Of a stretch of 64,000 bases of DNA, positions 20,348 through 31,000 are shown one piece after another. The notes beneath the pieces were generated by a model. The model did not search any database. It saw only the letters and a program-made list of their open reading frames with translations, and was not told where the DNA came from. How positions within the stretch are numbered: position 1 is the stretch's first letter; each line of letters opens with the position of its first letter. Made by a program: the position numbers and the translations under genes. The stretch is from assembly GCF_001700435.1 (NCBI RefSeq), contig NZ_LYPC01000022.1:537188-601187 (forward strand), read 5' to 3'. Source of the stretch: Paenibacillus pectinilyticus (GTDB taxonomy: Bacteria > Bacillota > Bacilli > Paenibacillales > NBRC-103111).

Positions 20348-20995
20348 CTAGATCAAATCAAAAACTAACTGTTCGGATGAAACTTCACTTTCTGGTTCTT
20401 CTAGTTGAGCCATAATTTTACGAATAAATAATTTCCGGTGAAGTGGCGTAGGACCGTAGCGCAACAACATTTCTCTATGATGCTTAGTGGCATAACCCTT
20501 ATGTACAGCGAGCCCATACTCCGGATATTGCGTCTCCCAATCCGAACACATGCGATCTCTTGTAACCTTTGCGATAATGGAGGCCGCAGCTATCGACTGG
20601 CTCAACGCATCTCCATGAATAATTGCAGACTGAGGAATGTCTAGATCAACTTTTTCTGCATCAACTAATAAATAGTCCGGCACGATACTTAACTGTTCAA
20701 CCGCTTGCTTCATAGCTAATCTTGATGCCTGTTTAATATTCAATGATTCGATAAGATCAACATTCACAATCCCTATACCTATTGCTATCGCTTCATCCCT
20801 AATTTGATCAAAAAGTAACTCTCGCTTCTTCTCCGAAAGCTTCTTAGAATCGTTAACCCCTTCAAGGACATGCCCCTTTGGGAAAATGACAGCAGCGGCC
20901 ACGACATCTCCAAACAAACATCCTCGTCCTACTTCATCGATTCCAGCAATCGCTGTGAACCCTTGTTGCCATATGTCTTTCTCATGATCTAGCAC
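20348..20995 (-). CDS. rnhB: Ribonuclease HII
   Basis: RNase HII removes ribonucleotides from DNA-RNA hybrids. The 215-residue product has the DEDD-type active-site start GIDEVGRG (Asp20, Glu21), a second block YLLVDAEKV, and AAASIIAKVTRDR. The glycine loop reads GRGCLFGDVV where most homologues have GRGPLAGPVV; the catalytic acids are kept. It lies between the rbgA terminator and ylqG in the usual Bacillales order. Confidence 0.95.
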   Translation of the reverse strand: MLDHEKDIWQQGFTAIAGIDEVGRGCLFGDVVAAAVIFPKGHVLEGVNDSKKLSEKKRELLFDQIRDEAIAIGIGIVNVDLIESLNIKQASRLAMKQAVEQLSIVPDYLLVDAEKVDLDIPQSAIIHGDALSQSIAAASIIAKVTRDRMCSDWETQYPEYGLAVHKGYATKHHREMLLRYGPTPLHRKLFIRKIMAQLEEPESEVSSEQLVFDLI

Positions 20996-21090
20996 GCGTT
21001 ATGCCCCTTTCCCATGCCTACATTATATAGGATCGGCGCTTCGTCAAGCCACACCCATTTTTTTGCATCGTCCATGTGAACAAAAAGAAA

Positions 21091-21113
21091 AACCCAAGGC
21101 TTAGCCCCAGGTT
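21091..21113 (-). terminator. Terminator after rbgA
   Basis: A compact stem (AACC/GGTT extended by G-U pairs to GG/CC) around a CTAAG loop, followed on the minus strand by TTTTTCTTTTT. It lies 17 bases after the rbgA stop. Confidence 0.75.
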
Positions 21114-21130
21114 CTTCCTGATTCCTATGT

Positions 21131-21994
21131 CTATGAAGGTCTCTCTAACGAAATCCGACCCATTTTTCCAGCACGCAGATCACGAATGATGATAAGGGAT
21201 GCTTTGTCTAGATCAACTTTGCCTCCGCTCACGATGGCACCGCGCTTACGCCCGATCGCCTCCATGACCTTGACCATCTCTTGTATATTATCCATGTCAT
21301 CTGGTAACTCCTGAACACCGAAGCGTTCCTGAATACCAGCTCCATAATGCTGAACCATATATTTAATGGTGAACAAGGCTACGTCATCCAAGTGAAGAAG
21401 CTCTTCCTTAATTGCTCCCGTTGCAGCTAAACGCATACCAACCATCTGGTCTTCGAATTTGGGCCACAAAATCCCTGGTGTATCCAAAAGATCCATCTCC
21501 GTGCCGACCTTGATCCATTGTTGACCCTTGGTCACACCTGGCTTATCGCCTGTTGCGGCAATTTTCTTGCCTGCTAGTTGATTGATAAGTGTGGATTTCC
21601 CCACATTCGGAATCCCAACAATCAGCGCTCTGATCGCACGTGGATTAATCCCTTTGCGCAGCATCGTCTCGATTTTATGAGACCAAAGCTGTTTAACTCT
21701 AGGTAAAATCTCCTTGACATGCGTACCGTTCGCAGCATCAATCGGCAAGGCAGGCAAGCCTTGGTCCGCGAAATATTTCACCCACTCTGCCGTGACTTGC
21801 GGGTCCGCTAGGTCATTCTTATTAAGCAATACAAGACGTGGCTTGCCTTTTAAAATCTCATCAACCATCGGGTTCCGGCTGGATAACGGAATGCGGGCAT
21901 CCAAGAGCTCAATCACGACGTCAATCAATTTAAGCTTTTCCTCGATCTGTCTGCGAGCCTTGGTCATGTGACCGGGAAACCATTGAATGGTCAT
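21131..21994 (-). CDS. rbgA: Ribosome biogenesis GTPase RbgA (YlqF)
   Basis: RbgA is a circularly permuted GTPase needed for late 50S subunit assembly. The 287-residue protein shows the permuted order: G4 (LLNKNDLAD, near residue 57), then G1 ([13 protein letters not shown], near 125), then G3 (LLDTPG, near 173), with a C-terminal RNA-binding helical domain. It begins [13 protein letters not shown], typical of the family. A ribosome binding site overlaps the upstream lepB region, 11 bases away, so it is probably cotranscribed with rplS and lepB. Confidence 0.97.
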   Translation of the reverse strand: MTIQWFPGHMTKARRQIEEKLKLIDVVIELLDARIPLSSRNPMVDEILKGKPRLVLLNKNDLADPQVTAEWVKYFADQGLPALPIDAANGTHVKEILPRVKQLWSHKIETMLRKGINPRAIRALIVGIPNVGKSTLINQLAGKKIAATGDKPGVTKGQQWIKVGTEMDLLDTPGILWPKFEDQMVGMRLAATGAIKEELLHLDDVALFTIKYMVQHYGAGIQERFGVQELPDDMDNIQEMVKVMEAIGRKRGAIVSGGKVDLDKASLIIIRDLRAGKMGRISLERPS

Positions 21995-22005
21995 TTCTCT
22001 TCACC

Positions 22006-22611
22006 TCAAAAATGTATGAAACTAATTTTCTTCACCGGCCAGAAAATAACTTCTGCACGGCCTACAATTTTATTGTAAGGCACAAAACCAATCATACGGC
22101 TGTCCTTGGAATTCGGTCGATTGTCTCCCATGGCAAAAATCTCACCATCAGGCACTTTCGATTCAGGAAAATCCTTTAACGTATTATAAGGATGTCCTTC
22201 TTTTACTGCTTGATCAATCGCGGCTTGGATGTAAGGTTGGGCCAATTCTTCACCGTTAATATACACCTTGTCACCGGTAACTTTCACGGTTTCCCCTGGA
22301 AGTGCGATAACGCGCTTGATATAATCCTTGCCTTCTGGTGCGTGGAATACGATAACTTCGCCTCGCTTAGGAGCACGAATATCATACACAAGTTTATTGA
22401 CAATCAATCGCTCACCCGTAAAAAAGTTCGGATGCATGGAATCACCATCAACAATAAATGGAGAGAACAGGAACCAACGAATAATAATAACAAGCACTCC
22501 TGCAATAACTAACGCTTTTATCCATTCCCATGTTTCATTTTTGGTTTGCACCGGCTTTGCTGGTGTAGCGCTGATCGGTTGGTTGGGTTGCATTTGATCG
22601 TTATGTTCCAT
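22006..22611 (-). CDS. lepB: Type I signal peptidase
   Basis: Signal peptidase I cleaves leader peptides of exported proteins at the outer membrane face. The protein (about 201 residues from ATG 22611; a GTG three bases upstream is also possible) has a short cytoplasmic N-terminus, one membrane segment (ALVIAGVLVIIIRWFLF, about residues 32-48), the catalytic serine in DGDSMHPN, the catalytic lysine in YIKRVIALPGE, and the GDNRPNSKDSR box. It lies between rplS and rbgA, as in Bacillales. Confidence 0.96.
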   Translation of the reverse strand: MEHNDQMQPNQPISATPAKPVQTKNETWEWIKALVIAGVLVIIIRWFLFSPFIVDGDSMHPNFFTGERLIVNKLVYDIRAPKRGEVIVFHAPEGKDYIKRVIALPGETVKVTGDKVYINGEELAQPYIQAAIDQAVKEGHPYNTLKDFPESKVPDGEIFAMGDNRPNSKDSRMIGFVPYNKIVGRAEVIFWPVKKISFIHF

Positions 22612-22712
22612 CACTGACGGCCTCTCTTCCAGTTTTGGTGTGATCTTTATTATGTTCTATTATGTACAGAAAAAATGAAAAGGAGACTTGACTGAACAAG
22701 CCCCCCATTTTA

Positions 22713-23054
22713 CTATCGAATTTCTTTAATTCTTGCTGCTTTACCACGAAGACCACGCAGATAATAAAGTTTCGCACGACGAACTTTACCACGGCGAGCC
22801 ACTTCAATCTTGTCAATCTTCGGAGAATGGAATGGGAAAGTTCTTTCCACACCCACACCGTAAGAAATTTTACGAACTGTAAACGTTTCGCTAATTCCAC
22901 CGCCGTGGCGTTTAATAACAACACCTTCGAACAGCTGAATACGCTCACGTGTACCCTCGATAACTTTTACGTGTACTTTAAGTGTGTCTCCTGGACGGAA
23001 ATTAGGAATATCCGTACGGAGTTGCTCTTTCGTAATCTCTTGAATAAGATTCAT
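22713..23054 (-). CDS. rplS: 50S ribosomal protein L19
   Basis: L19 sits at the 30S-50S interface. The 113-residue product matches the family over its full length ([21 protein letters not shown] without a gap, then [20 protein letters not shown] and a basic tail [19 protein letters not shown]). GGAAGGAGG precedes the ATG at 23054. It follows trmD after a 167-base gap that may hold a leader RNA. Confidence 0.98.
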   Translation of the reverse strand: MNLIQEITKEQLRTDIPNFRPGDTLKVHVKVIEGTRERIQLFEGVVIKRHGGGISETFTVRKISYGVGVERTFPFHSPKIDKIEVARRGKVRRAKLYYLRGLRGKAARIKEIR

Positions 23055-23059
23055 AGTTG

Positions 23060-23165
23060 ACTCCCTCCTTCCACACAGGTGTTCATTCCGCTAATAGTTA
23101 GTGTATCTAAGTTGTTATGCGTAGAGGACCACCAGACTCGAACTGTTGAAAAAATCACAACAGAA
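23060..23165 (-). ncRNA. Possible rplS 5' leader (L19-leader-like)
   Basis: The gap between trmD and rplS has no coding frame. On the minus strand it contains small potential stems (TTAG/CTAA) and an invariant-looking GAACACCTGTGTGG segment just before the ribosome binding site. Firmicutes are known to carry an L19 leader in this position. I cannot confirm the consensus fold by eye, so boundaries and identity are tentative. Confidence 0.35.
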
Positions 23166-23221
23166 TATATATTATCATAGTCCAAGGATTAATTCAATAG
23201 AGAAGTTTCCGAGGACAGCTT

Positions 23222-23992
23222 TCATGAGTTTATTTCCTTTTCTTGCTGCTGCTTCTTCCATTCGGCCACCCAAAGCTTCTCTTCTTTAGACAAAACTCTG
23301 CCTTCCAGCAAATCGGGCCGGCGCTCTAACGTTCGAATGAGCGACTCTTTAAGACGCCATTTCTTCACATTGGCATGATGGCCAGATAGCAGCATTTCGG
23401 GAACTTCCCAGTCTCTGAACTTGGCTGGCCTTGTATAATGCGGATACTCCAGAAGTCCTGTTGAGAAAGAATCTGTCACTGCCGACATTTCATTCCCTAG
23501 CACACCCGGCAAGAGCCTTACTACACTGTCTATAATGACCATAGCAGGGATTTCACCGCCGGTTAATACATAATCACCAACAGAGAGCTCGTCCGTCACT
23601 AGATGCTGTCTAATCCGTTCATCATAGCCCTCATAATGTCCGCAAATAAAGACAAGATGCTCTTCACCTGAAAGCTCTTCCGCTTTCTTCTGTGTAAAGG
23701 TCTCCCCTTGTGGGCATAGGAGAATGACGCGAGGTTTTACTGGTTCCCCCTCCTCAGTTAGATGAGGTGGTAAATCTTCTACAGCGCCAAAGATCGGCTC
23801 CGGCTTCAATACCATCCCGCCACCGCCGCCATAAGGATAATCATCTACGGTATTATGCTTGTTCGTCGAATAATCTCGAAAATTGACCGTTCCTAGAGAA
23901 ACAATTCCCTTGTCACGTGCCTTCCCTAAAATGCTGGACGAAAATACGCCTTCGAACATTTCCGGGAACAAGGTTAAGACATCGATTTTCAT
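23222..23992 (-). CDS. trmD: tRNA (guanine-37-N1)-methyltransferase TrmD
   Basis: TrmD methylates G37 of tRNAs that read CNN codons, preventing frameshifts. The 256-residue SPOUT enzyme starts [15 protein letters not shown] and has the trefoil-knot SAM site around [16 protein letters not shown] (near residue 130) and the block [17 protein letters not shown]. Its ATG overlaps the rimM stop (ATGA), so both are translationally coupled. Confidence 0.98.
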   Translation of the reverse strand: MKIDVLTLFPEMFEGVFSSSILGKARDKGIVSLGTVNFRDYSTNKHNTVDDYPYGGGGGMVLKPEPIFGAVEDLPPHLTEEGEPVKPRVILLCPQGETFTQKKAEELSGEEHLVFICGHYEGYDERIRQHLVTDELSVGDYVLTGGEIPAMVIIDSVVRLLPGVLGNEMSAVTDSFSTGLLEYPHYTRPAKFRDWEVPEMLLSGHHANVKKWRLKESLIRTLERRPDLLEGRVLSKEEKLWVAEWKKQQQEKEINS

Positions 23993-24504
23993 TCCATTAA
24001 CCCTTCCATCAGATGGATCCGAATCGTTTTGTTAGGAATGTCTACATGAAGAATCACATCATCGATAACAGGCAGTAGTAGCTGTTTGCCTTTAGCCAGC
24101 GCCACGACCCAGACATCATTAGCTCCCGGTGTCAGTACTTCAGAAATAAGTCCAAGCTCTTGATCTTCTTCTGTAACGACTTTGCAGCCGATGATTTCGT
24201 GATAATAATACTCTCCCTCTTCGAGCGGCTTTTGATTCTTAGCTTCAATTTTGAGCAGGGAGCCTTTATATTTCTCAACATCATTAATGTTCGAAAATTG
24301 ATCGAACAGGACAATAAACACATTTTTATGTAAGCGGGACGTTTTCACCGTCACCGGCGTTTGCTTATTTTGAGAATCGACAATAATCAAGGAATTACCT
24401 ACATCAAATCGTTCTGGAAAATCCGTTTCAGGTACAATTTTTAATTCTCCACGTATACCGTGGCTATTGACGACTTTACCTACCGTTACTAGTTTATCGG
24501 TCAT
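23989..24504 (-). CDS. rimM: Ribosome maturation factor RimM
   Basis: RimM assists 30S head assembly by binding S19. The 171-residue protein has an N-terminal RimM barrel ([16 protein letters not shown]) and a C-terminal PRC barrel ([15 protein letters not shown] to the end). I use ATG 24504; the in-frame GTG at 24525 is embedded in the GGAGG itself and so is unlikely as a start. It ends in a 4-base overlap with trmD. Confidence 0.95.
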   Translation of the reverse strand: MTDKLVTVGKVVNSHGIRGELKIVPETDFPERFDVGNSLIIVDSQNKQTPVTVKTSRLHKNVFIVLFDQFSNINDVEKYKGSLLKIEAKNQKPLEEGEYYYHEIIGCKVVTEEDQELGLISEVLTPGANDVWVVALAKGKQLLLPVIDDVILHVDIPNKTIRIHLMEGLME

Positions 24505-24575
24505 ATGTGCTTGCCCAACCTCCACATTAATTTACGTACAAGAAAAAGGCTAGGAATAGATCCTAACCTCATTTC

Positions 24576-24806
24576 TTATGAAACGATTTCAACGGCTACC
24601 CGCTTCGTTTCCTTCACAGCTGCTGACGTGACAACTGTGCGGAGCGACTTCGCAATCTTGCCTTGCTTGCCAATCACTTTACCGACATCGTCGGGATGAA
24701 CAGAAAGCCTGTACTCGATCTTGTCCTCTTTCTCCACCACAGCGACACGTACCTCTTCCGGATGATCGACAAGAGCCTTAGCAATTACGGTGATAAGATC
24801 CTTCAT
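24576..24806 (-). CDS. khpA: KH-domain RNA-binding protein KhpA
   Basis: A 76-residue protein consisting of a single KH domain with the RNA-binding GxxG loop in VIGKQGKIAKSLR near residue 45. KhpA acts as a global RNA-binding protein and, in Gram-positives, partners with KhpB/Jag. It lies between rpsP and rimM as in Bacillus (ylqC); the ylqD gene found after it in Bacillus is absent here. Confidence 0.95.
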   Translation of the reverse strand: MKDLITVIAKALVDHPEEVRVAVVEKEDKIEYRLSVHPDDVGKVIGKQGKIAKSLRTVVTSAAVKETKRVAVEIVS

Positions 24807-24832
24807 GAACCCACCCTCCGAAAGATAACAGA

Positions 24833-25105
24833 TTACTTCTGTAATTTCAGCTCGTGAAACTTAGTCATCAAACCTGCTTTTGAGAACAGGCTGCGAACTG
24901 TATCGGACGGTTGAGCGCCAGTTTGAAGCCATTTAAGCGCTTTTTCCTCATCAAGAACCACAGCTGCTGGTTCAGCAATTGGGTTATAAGTACCGATTTC
25001 TTCGATAAAACGACCATCACGCGGGGAACGGGAATCCGAAACCACGACACGGTAGAAAGGAGCTTTATGAGCGCCTACACGTTTAAGACGAATACGTACT
25101 GCCAT
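24833..25105 (-). CDS. rpsP: 30S ribosomal protein S16
   Basis: S16 is an early 30S assembly protein. The 90-residue product begins [20 protein letters not shown] and continues with [19 protein letters not shown], which is diagnostic. TAGGAGGTGA lies upstream of the ATG at 25105. It lies 34 bases after ffh. Confidence 0.98.
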   Translation of the reverse strand: MAVRIRLKRVGAHKAPFYRVVVSDSRSPRDGRFIEEIGTYNPIAEPAAVVLDEEKALKWLQTGAQPSDTVRSLFSKAGLMTKFHELKLQK

Positions 25106-25139
25106 TGAAAAATCACCTCCTACTTAGAATAAACACTAT

Positions 25140-26498
25140 TTAAAAGGGAAACTTAAATCCCTTGCCTAACTTTTTCATGCCTTTGGCGCCTTTCGGCCCC
25201 ATCATGCCTGAGAACTGCTTCATCATTTTACGCATATCATCGAACTGCTTGATGAAACGATTGACTTCCTGCACCGTATTTCCGCTTCCCGCTGCGATCC
25301 GTTTGCGACGATTCGCATTCAGCAGCTCCGGTTTACGCTTCTCTTCGGTTGTCATGGACTTCACGATCGCTTCAACGCGAGCCATCTGCTTCTCATCAAC
25401 CTTCATATCTTTCATGCCTTTGATCTTATTCGCACCAGGCAGCATATCAAGAATCTGGTCAAGAGGACCCATCTTCTTCACTTGCTCCATCTGTTCGATG
25501 AAATCCTCGAAGGTGAATTCGGCGTTGCGCATTTTGCGCTCCATCTCTTTCGCCTTATCCATATCGATACCAGCTTGCGCCTTCTCGATTAAGGAGAGCA
25601 TATCGCCCATTCCGAGAATTCTGGATGCCATACGGTCTGGATAAAATGGTTCTAATGCATCCATTTTCTCACCGCTAGCTACGAACTTGATCGGACAACC
25701 TGTTACCGCCTTGACGGATAACGCAGCACCACCGCGCGTATCTCCATCAAGCTTGGTTAACACAACGCCTGATAATTCAAGCTGTTGATGGAAGCTCTCT
25801 GCCACATTAACCGCATCTTGCCCTGTCATCGCATCGACAACAAGCAGAATCTCATCTGGGCTCGTTGCTTCACGGACGTTTTTGAGCTCTTCCATGAGGT
25901 TCTCATCAATGTGTAAACGACCCGCTGTATCAAGAATCACATAATCATTGCCATTATCTTTGGCGTGTTGAAGGCCTGCTTTCGCAATCTCAACAGGACT
26001 CACTTTATCACCTAAAGAGAATACCGGAACCTTGAGCTGCTCGCCGAGCACTTCCAACTGCTTAATCGCCGCGGGGCGATAAATGTCACACGCAACAAGA
26101 AGCGGTCTGTGATTCTGTTTCATCAACATTTTAGCTAACTTACCTGAGGTTGTTGTCTTACCAGCCCCTTGCAAACCTGCCATCATAATAACAGTTGGCG
26201 GACGATTCGAACGCGCTAGCTTACTTTGTGTACCACCCATCAGAGCTGTCAGTTCTTTGTTCACAATATCAATAACAACCATGCCGGGTGTGAAAGATTT
26301 CAGAACGTCTTGTCCAATCGCTTGCTCTTTCACTTTCGCAATAAAGTCTTTGACGACTTTAAAGTTAACGTCCGCTTCAAGGAGTGCTAGTCGTACTTCG
26401 CGAAGCGCTTCGCCTACATCTTCTTCCGTCAGCTTACCTTTGCTTCTCAGCTTGCCGAACACATTCTGCAATCGGTTTGCTAATCCTTCAAATGCCAT
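25140..26498 (-). CDS. ffh: Signal recognition particle protein Ffh
   Basis: Ffh is the SRP54 GTPase that binds signal sequences co-translationally. The product (452 residues from ATG 26498, eight bases after GGAGG) has the N-terminal four-helix N domain, the G domain with GLQGAGKTTTSGKL near residue 107, DTAGRL and TKLDGD motifs, and the methionine-rich M domain ending MKQFSGMMGPKGAKGMKKLG. It follows ylxM and ftsY in the conserved SRP cluster. Confidence 0.98.
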   Translation of the reverse strand: MAFEGLANRLQNVFGKLRSKGKLTEEDVGEALREVRLALLEADVNFKVVKDFIAKVKEQAIGQDVLKSFTPGMVVIDIVNKELTALMGGTQSKLARSNRPPTVIMMAGLQGAGKTTTSGKLAKMLMKQNHRPLLVACDIYRPAAIKQLEVLGEQLKVPVFSLGDKVSPVEIAKAGLQHAKDNGNDYVILDTAGRLHIDENLMEELKNVREATSPDEILLVVDAMTGQDAVNVAESFHQQLELSGVVLTKLDGDTRGGAALSVKAVTGCPIKFVASGEKMDALEPFYPDRMASRILGMGDMLSLIEKAQAGIDMDKAKEMERKMRNAEFTFEDFIEQMEQVKKMGPLDQILDMLPGANKIKGMKDMKVDEKQMARVEAIVKSMTTEEKRKPELLNANRRKRIAAGSGNTVQEVNRFIKQFDDMRKMMKQFSGMMGPKGAKGMKKLGKGFKFPF

Positions 26499-26528
26499 GC
26501 GCTTCACCTCCTGCTTCTTACTCTGGTT

Positions 26529-26879
26529 TCAATCGATCCCTACTATTGTATCAAAAAGCTCAGTCATTTTCCTCTTTAGCCCTGGATCACAATCCTGCAA
26601 CTCCACAACCAAATCCTGACGCAGCTTCATGCGTTGTTCATGCTTATGTACCAGCTGTAATTTACTCTCATATTCCTGTAATGTCAACTCGGCCCTCTTA
26701 ATGTGTTCATAAACCGCTTGACGGCTGATCGTAAAGTTCTCTGCAATCTCCCCAAGGGAGTAATCATCATGGAAATACAGTTCAAGGAATGTCCGCTGCT
26801 TATCGGTCAACAATGGTTGATAGAAATCAAAAAGCAAGTTAATGCGATTTGTTTTCTCTAACATAGGATCGACAGTCAT
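26529..26879 (-). CDS. ylxM: SRP-associated helix-turn-helix protein YlxM
   Basis: YlxM family proteins (UPF0122) are small sigma-region-4-like helix-turn-helix proteins that bind SRP in some Gram-positives. The 116-residue product has [20 protein letters not shown] followed by the recognition helix [13 protein letters not shown], near residues 50-65. GGAGG precedes the ATG at 26879 at a 6-base spacing. It lies between ftsY and ffh, the expected context. Confidence 0.94.
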   Translation of the reverse strand: MTVDPMLEKTNRINLLFDFYQPLLTDKQRTFLELYFHDDYSLGEIAENFTISRQAVYEHIKRAELTLQEYESKLQLVHKHEQRMKLRQDLVVELQDCDPGLKRKMTELFDTIVGID

Positions 26880-26960
26880 AATCTACCTCCGTAAAGGTTG
26901 CACACTTGACAGCAGCACAACAGAACCTATCATACTGAATTCCAAGATGATTGTCAAGCA

Positions 26961-27950
26961 TTATACCTTGTCAGTCTGTTCGCCTATCCATTTTCCGAAA
27001 AGCGCATGGACAAACTGCTCGGAATCGAACGGCTGAAGATCATCCATTTTCTCGCCAAGACCCACAAACTTAACCGGTAATGCCAGCTCTTGTCGGATCG
27101 CCACAACGATCCCGCCTTTCGCGGTTCCATCTAATTTGGATAAAACCAAGCCCGTTAGTCCTGTTTTATCACCAAAAAGTTTCGCTTGGCTGAGTGCATT
27201 TTGTCCCGTAGTTGCATCTAGAACGAGAATAACTTCATGAGGCGCATCCGGTACTTCGCGTTGGATCACACGATAGATCTTGTTGAGCTCTTCCATCAAG
27301 TTCACTTTGTTTTGCAAACGACCCGCTGTATCGCATAAAAGGATATCCACACCGCGCGTCTTCGCTGCCTGTACCGCATCGTACATAACCGCGGCAGGAT
27401 CAGCGCCAGATTGCTGCTTGATCACATCAACGCCAACGCGCTCTCCCCACGTTTCTAACTGCTCAATGGCGCCCGCACGGAACGTATCGCCAGCGGCCAT
27501 CAACACTTTTTTCCCTTGGGACTTGAACATGTGGGCCATCTTACCGATGGTAGTCGTCTTCCCTACGCCATTAACTCCAACGAATAGAATAACGGTAAGG
27601 CCATTCGGATTGATATTCAATCCAGCATCTGCATCGCCCTTCAACAATTCAATCAATTTCTCAGAAAGGATTGGTTGCAATTCAGAGGGATCTTCGATCT
27701 TGCGCTTTTTAACCTCAGCACGCAACTCATCGATCAGCTTCAGCACGGTATTCACGCCAACGTCAGCGCCAATCAGAATCTCTTCCAGTTCTTCATAAAA
27801 GTCCTCATCTATTTTTTTACGGCGGCTGAATAGATCATCGACACGATTCACGAACGCATCGCGCGTTTTGGTCAAACCTTCTTTGAACTTATTCGTTACC
27901 GCTTCTGCTTTACCGGAAATACTATCTTTCAGTCGTTTAAAAAAGCTCAT
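26961..27950 (-). CDS. ftsY: Signal recognition particle receptor FtsY
   Basis: FtsY is the membrane-associated GTPase that receives the SRP-ribosome complex. The 329-residue form has a short N-terminal basic region, the N domain, and a G domain with VGVNGVGKTTTIGK near residue 125, DTAGRLQNK, and LSKLDGTAKGG. The long acidic A domain of proteobacterial FtsY is absent, normal for Firmicutes. AGGAGG precedes the ATG. It follows smc by 59 bases. Confidence 0.98.
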   Translation of the reverse strand: MSFFKRLKDSISGKAEAVTNKFKEGLTKTRDAFVNRVDDLFSRRKKIDEDFYEELEEILIGADVGVNTVLKLIDELRAEVKKRKIEDPSELQPILSEKLIELLKGDADAGLNINPNGLTVILFVGVNGVGKTTTIGKMAHMFKSQGKKVLMAAGDTFRAGAIEQLETWGERVGVDVIKQQSGADPAAVMYDAVQAAKTRGVDILLCDTAGRLQNKVNLMEELNKIYRVIQREVPDAPHEVILVLDATTGQNALSQAKLFGDKTGLTGLVLSKLDGTAKGGIVVAIRQELALPVKFVGLGEKMDDLQPFDSEQFVHALFGKWIGEQTDKV

Positions 27951-28009
27951 AGTTCCTCCTAAATAACTCCCTTAATTTCAGCGCTTTTATTACATGAAAG
28001 TCTATACCC

Positions 28010-31000
28010 TTATGACGCGGTCATCGTTGCTTCCTCGTCTTCTAACCGAACAGAAACTAATTTAGAAACGCCGCCTTCTTGCATCGTGACGCCATACAGG
28101 ACATCGGCCTCTTCCATCGTTCCTTTGCGGTGTGTGACCACGATAAATTGCGTCATCTCTGAAAATTCACGCAGATACTCAGCAAATCGAGATACGTTCG
28201 CCTCATCCAGCGCTGCTTCAACCTCATCCAGTACGCAGAATGGCACTGGCTTCACACGAATAATCGAGAAAAGAAGCGCAATTGCTGTAAGCGCACGTTC
28301 GCCTCCAGAGAGCAATTGAAGGTTTTGCAGCTTTTTGCCTGGCGGCTGAGCTACAATCTCAATCCCTGTATCAAGCATATTCTCAGGCTCAGACAGAATT
28401 AAATCGGCCCGGCCTCCACCGAACAATTTGGCAAAAACAACGCCAAAGTGCGAACGGATGGCATCAAATGTCGTTTTGAATCGCTTGGACATTTCGATGT
28501 CCATCTCGCGAATGACCTGATACAACGTTGTTTTGGCTTCGATCAAGTCATCTTTCTGCGAGCTCAAGAACTCAAAGCGTTCCGACACACGCGCATACTC
28601 CTCTATCGCACCTAAGTTGACATCACCAAGCGATGCAATCTCCCGTTTGAACTCACGTACTTTCTGCTGCGTACCTTGAATATCTTCAGGCACCGGATAA
28701 CGCAATTTCGCCAGTTCATAACCTAGCTCATATTCTTCGGCAAGTTTCTTGAGCAGGTTTTCTAGCTCTACATCTAGACGAGTAACCCGAACTTCTGTTT
28801 GGTGGAGGTTTTCTTCAACCTGCTTCAGCTGAACACGTTGTGTGCGCGTTTCATTCTCCCCTTGTTCCAGCTTCTGTAACCATTCCGTACGTTCAGCCCG
28901 TTTGAAATCGATGCTTTCGGAGCATTGCTGCTTCCTTAGTTTCAAATCATTCAGCAATTCAATTTGCTGCACGGTTTCTTGCTCAAGCGTTGCCATATCG
29001 CGATCTAGCTGGCTGAGTAAGCCTCGATTTAGCTCGATTTCTCGCTCTACATCGCTGAGATCCTGCTGTAAACGCCGCTGTTGATCTTGAAGAGATTGCT
29101 TCTCCTGCGAAGTCGATGCTACTTTCACCTTCAAATCCGTCAATTGGCTTTGCAGCTCTTCTTTCTCGGACTCACTCGCTTTACGTGAGCTCTCCGCATC
29201 ACGAATCGCCTGTTGAAGCGAAGCTTCCTCTTCTTGGAGCTGGGCTAGCGCTGCTTCGCTCTCCACTTTTTTACGGCCAAATTCAGTTCGTTCCTCCTGG
29301 AGGGCTCCCCGATCTTGACTATCGATCTTGAGCTGCGCTTCCACTGTACGACTCTCTGACTCCAATGGGTTAAGTTCCGCTCGAATTTGCTGCTCTGTAA
29401 TCCGCTGCTGCTCACCCAATTGACGAAGCTGTTCCACTGCCAACATTTCATCCGTAATTTCACGCTTCAACGAACTAGACTGGCTGCGTAAACCGCTAAG
29501 CTGACCTTCAGAACTTGCGATCTCTGCATCAAGCTCTTCAATCTGACGTTGGCGACCTAGTAGATTCGTGGATTTCTTCTGCAAGCTTCCGCCTGTCATG
29601 GAACCGCCTGGATTAACGACGTCCCCTTCAAGGGTTACGACACGATACCGATATTGGGCTTTCGCTGCGATATGATTGGCATCTTCTAGACTTTCAGCTA
29701 CAACGACATTCCCGAGTAAACTGGAAAAAATATTCGTATATGTCGCGTCGAATGACACTAAATCAACTGCAATCCCAACAAAGCCCTTCGATGCCTTCAA
29801 CGTGTGACTCTCGTGATCAGAGATCGAGCGTCCACGAATAACATTCATCGGCAAGAAGGTAGCTCGTCCCATTTGACGACGCTTTAAGAACGCGATGGCT
29901 TCTCGGCCGTCTGCTTCGGTCTCTACGATAATATTCTGCAGGGCACCGCCTAGTGCCGTTTCGATAGCTATTTCCACATTGGCAGGCACTTTAACAAGCT
30001 CGGCTACCGCACCGCGAATACCGCGCAGATCTTTGCGCGTTTTTGCTTTGAGCACTTCTTTGACACCTTGTTGGAAGCCATCGTAATCGTTGGCCATTTC
30101 TTTCATGGTATCGCGGCGTGAAATGAGTGCATCGAGCTTTTGCTCCCATTTGCGCACCATCGCTTGTGCTTCATCTAATAAACCTTGCTTACTTTTAAGA
30201 GCTTGTGTTAACTGCACATATTGCAGTCTTGCCTTCTCTATGTCCGCAACAGTTTCTTCCAATTTAGCAGAAAGTTCTTGTTTACGGCGTGTAATGCTTT
30301 CACGTTGGTCAGCCCACTTCTGGCGCTCTTCGTCCAACCTCTCCAAACGGCGTCCGATACTTTCTATTTGCTGCTCAGCGTACCGAATTTCATTACGAGA
30401 TTGTGCCATCCGATTGAGTGTTTCCAGTAACTCGCCTTTGAGTTGATCCTCAGGAGATGAGCTAATCCCGCCGCTAACGCCTTGTAAACGTTGCTCTTCT
30501 GCTGTTAGCTTAGCTTGAAACTCAAATAACTGCGCGCCAATGCTAATAATTTTATCGCGCTGCTCGCTGAGATCAGCTTCTTTATCTAATTTACGCTGCT
30601 CTTGCATCGCAATGGTCGTACTTAACTGCTGATGATTCGTCACATAGTTCTTCTTCCGCTCTTTGAGAACCTCACCGTGACCCTCACACTTCTCAAATTC
30701 CTCACTAAGTCCCAATAGGCTCTCTTGCAGTGTCTCTAGTTCCTCTTCTAACCTGCGAGTCTCCCAGCGGTGTTTCTCCAAGTGCGCATCATGCTGATTG
30801 ACGATTGTCGACAACTCCGTCTGTTCTTTCGTCAGCTTCTCTAGCAGCTGTGTAGCATCATTCCATGCGATGTAAATCTGATCAATTTGATGTACATACA
30901 TGGAGATCTCACTGCTCTTGAGTGTTTCCTTCAGCTCTTTGAACCGAATCGCTTTCTCTGACTGTTCACGAAGCGGTTCAACTTGATCCTCTAACTCCGA

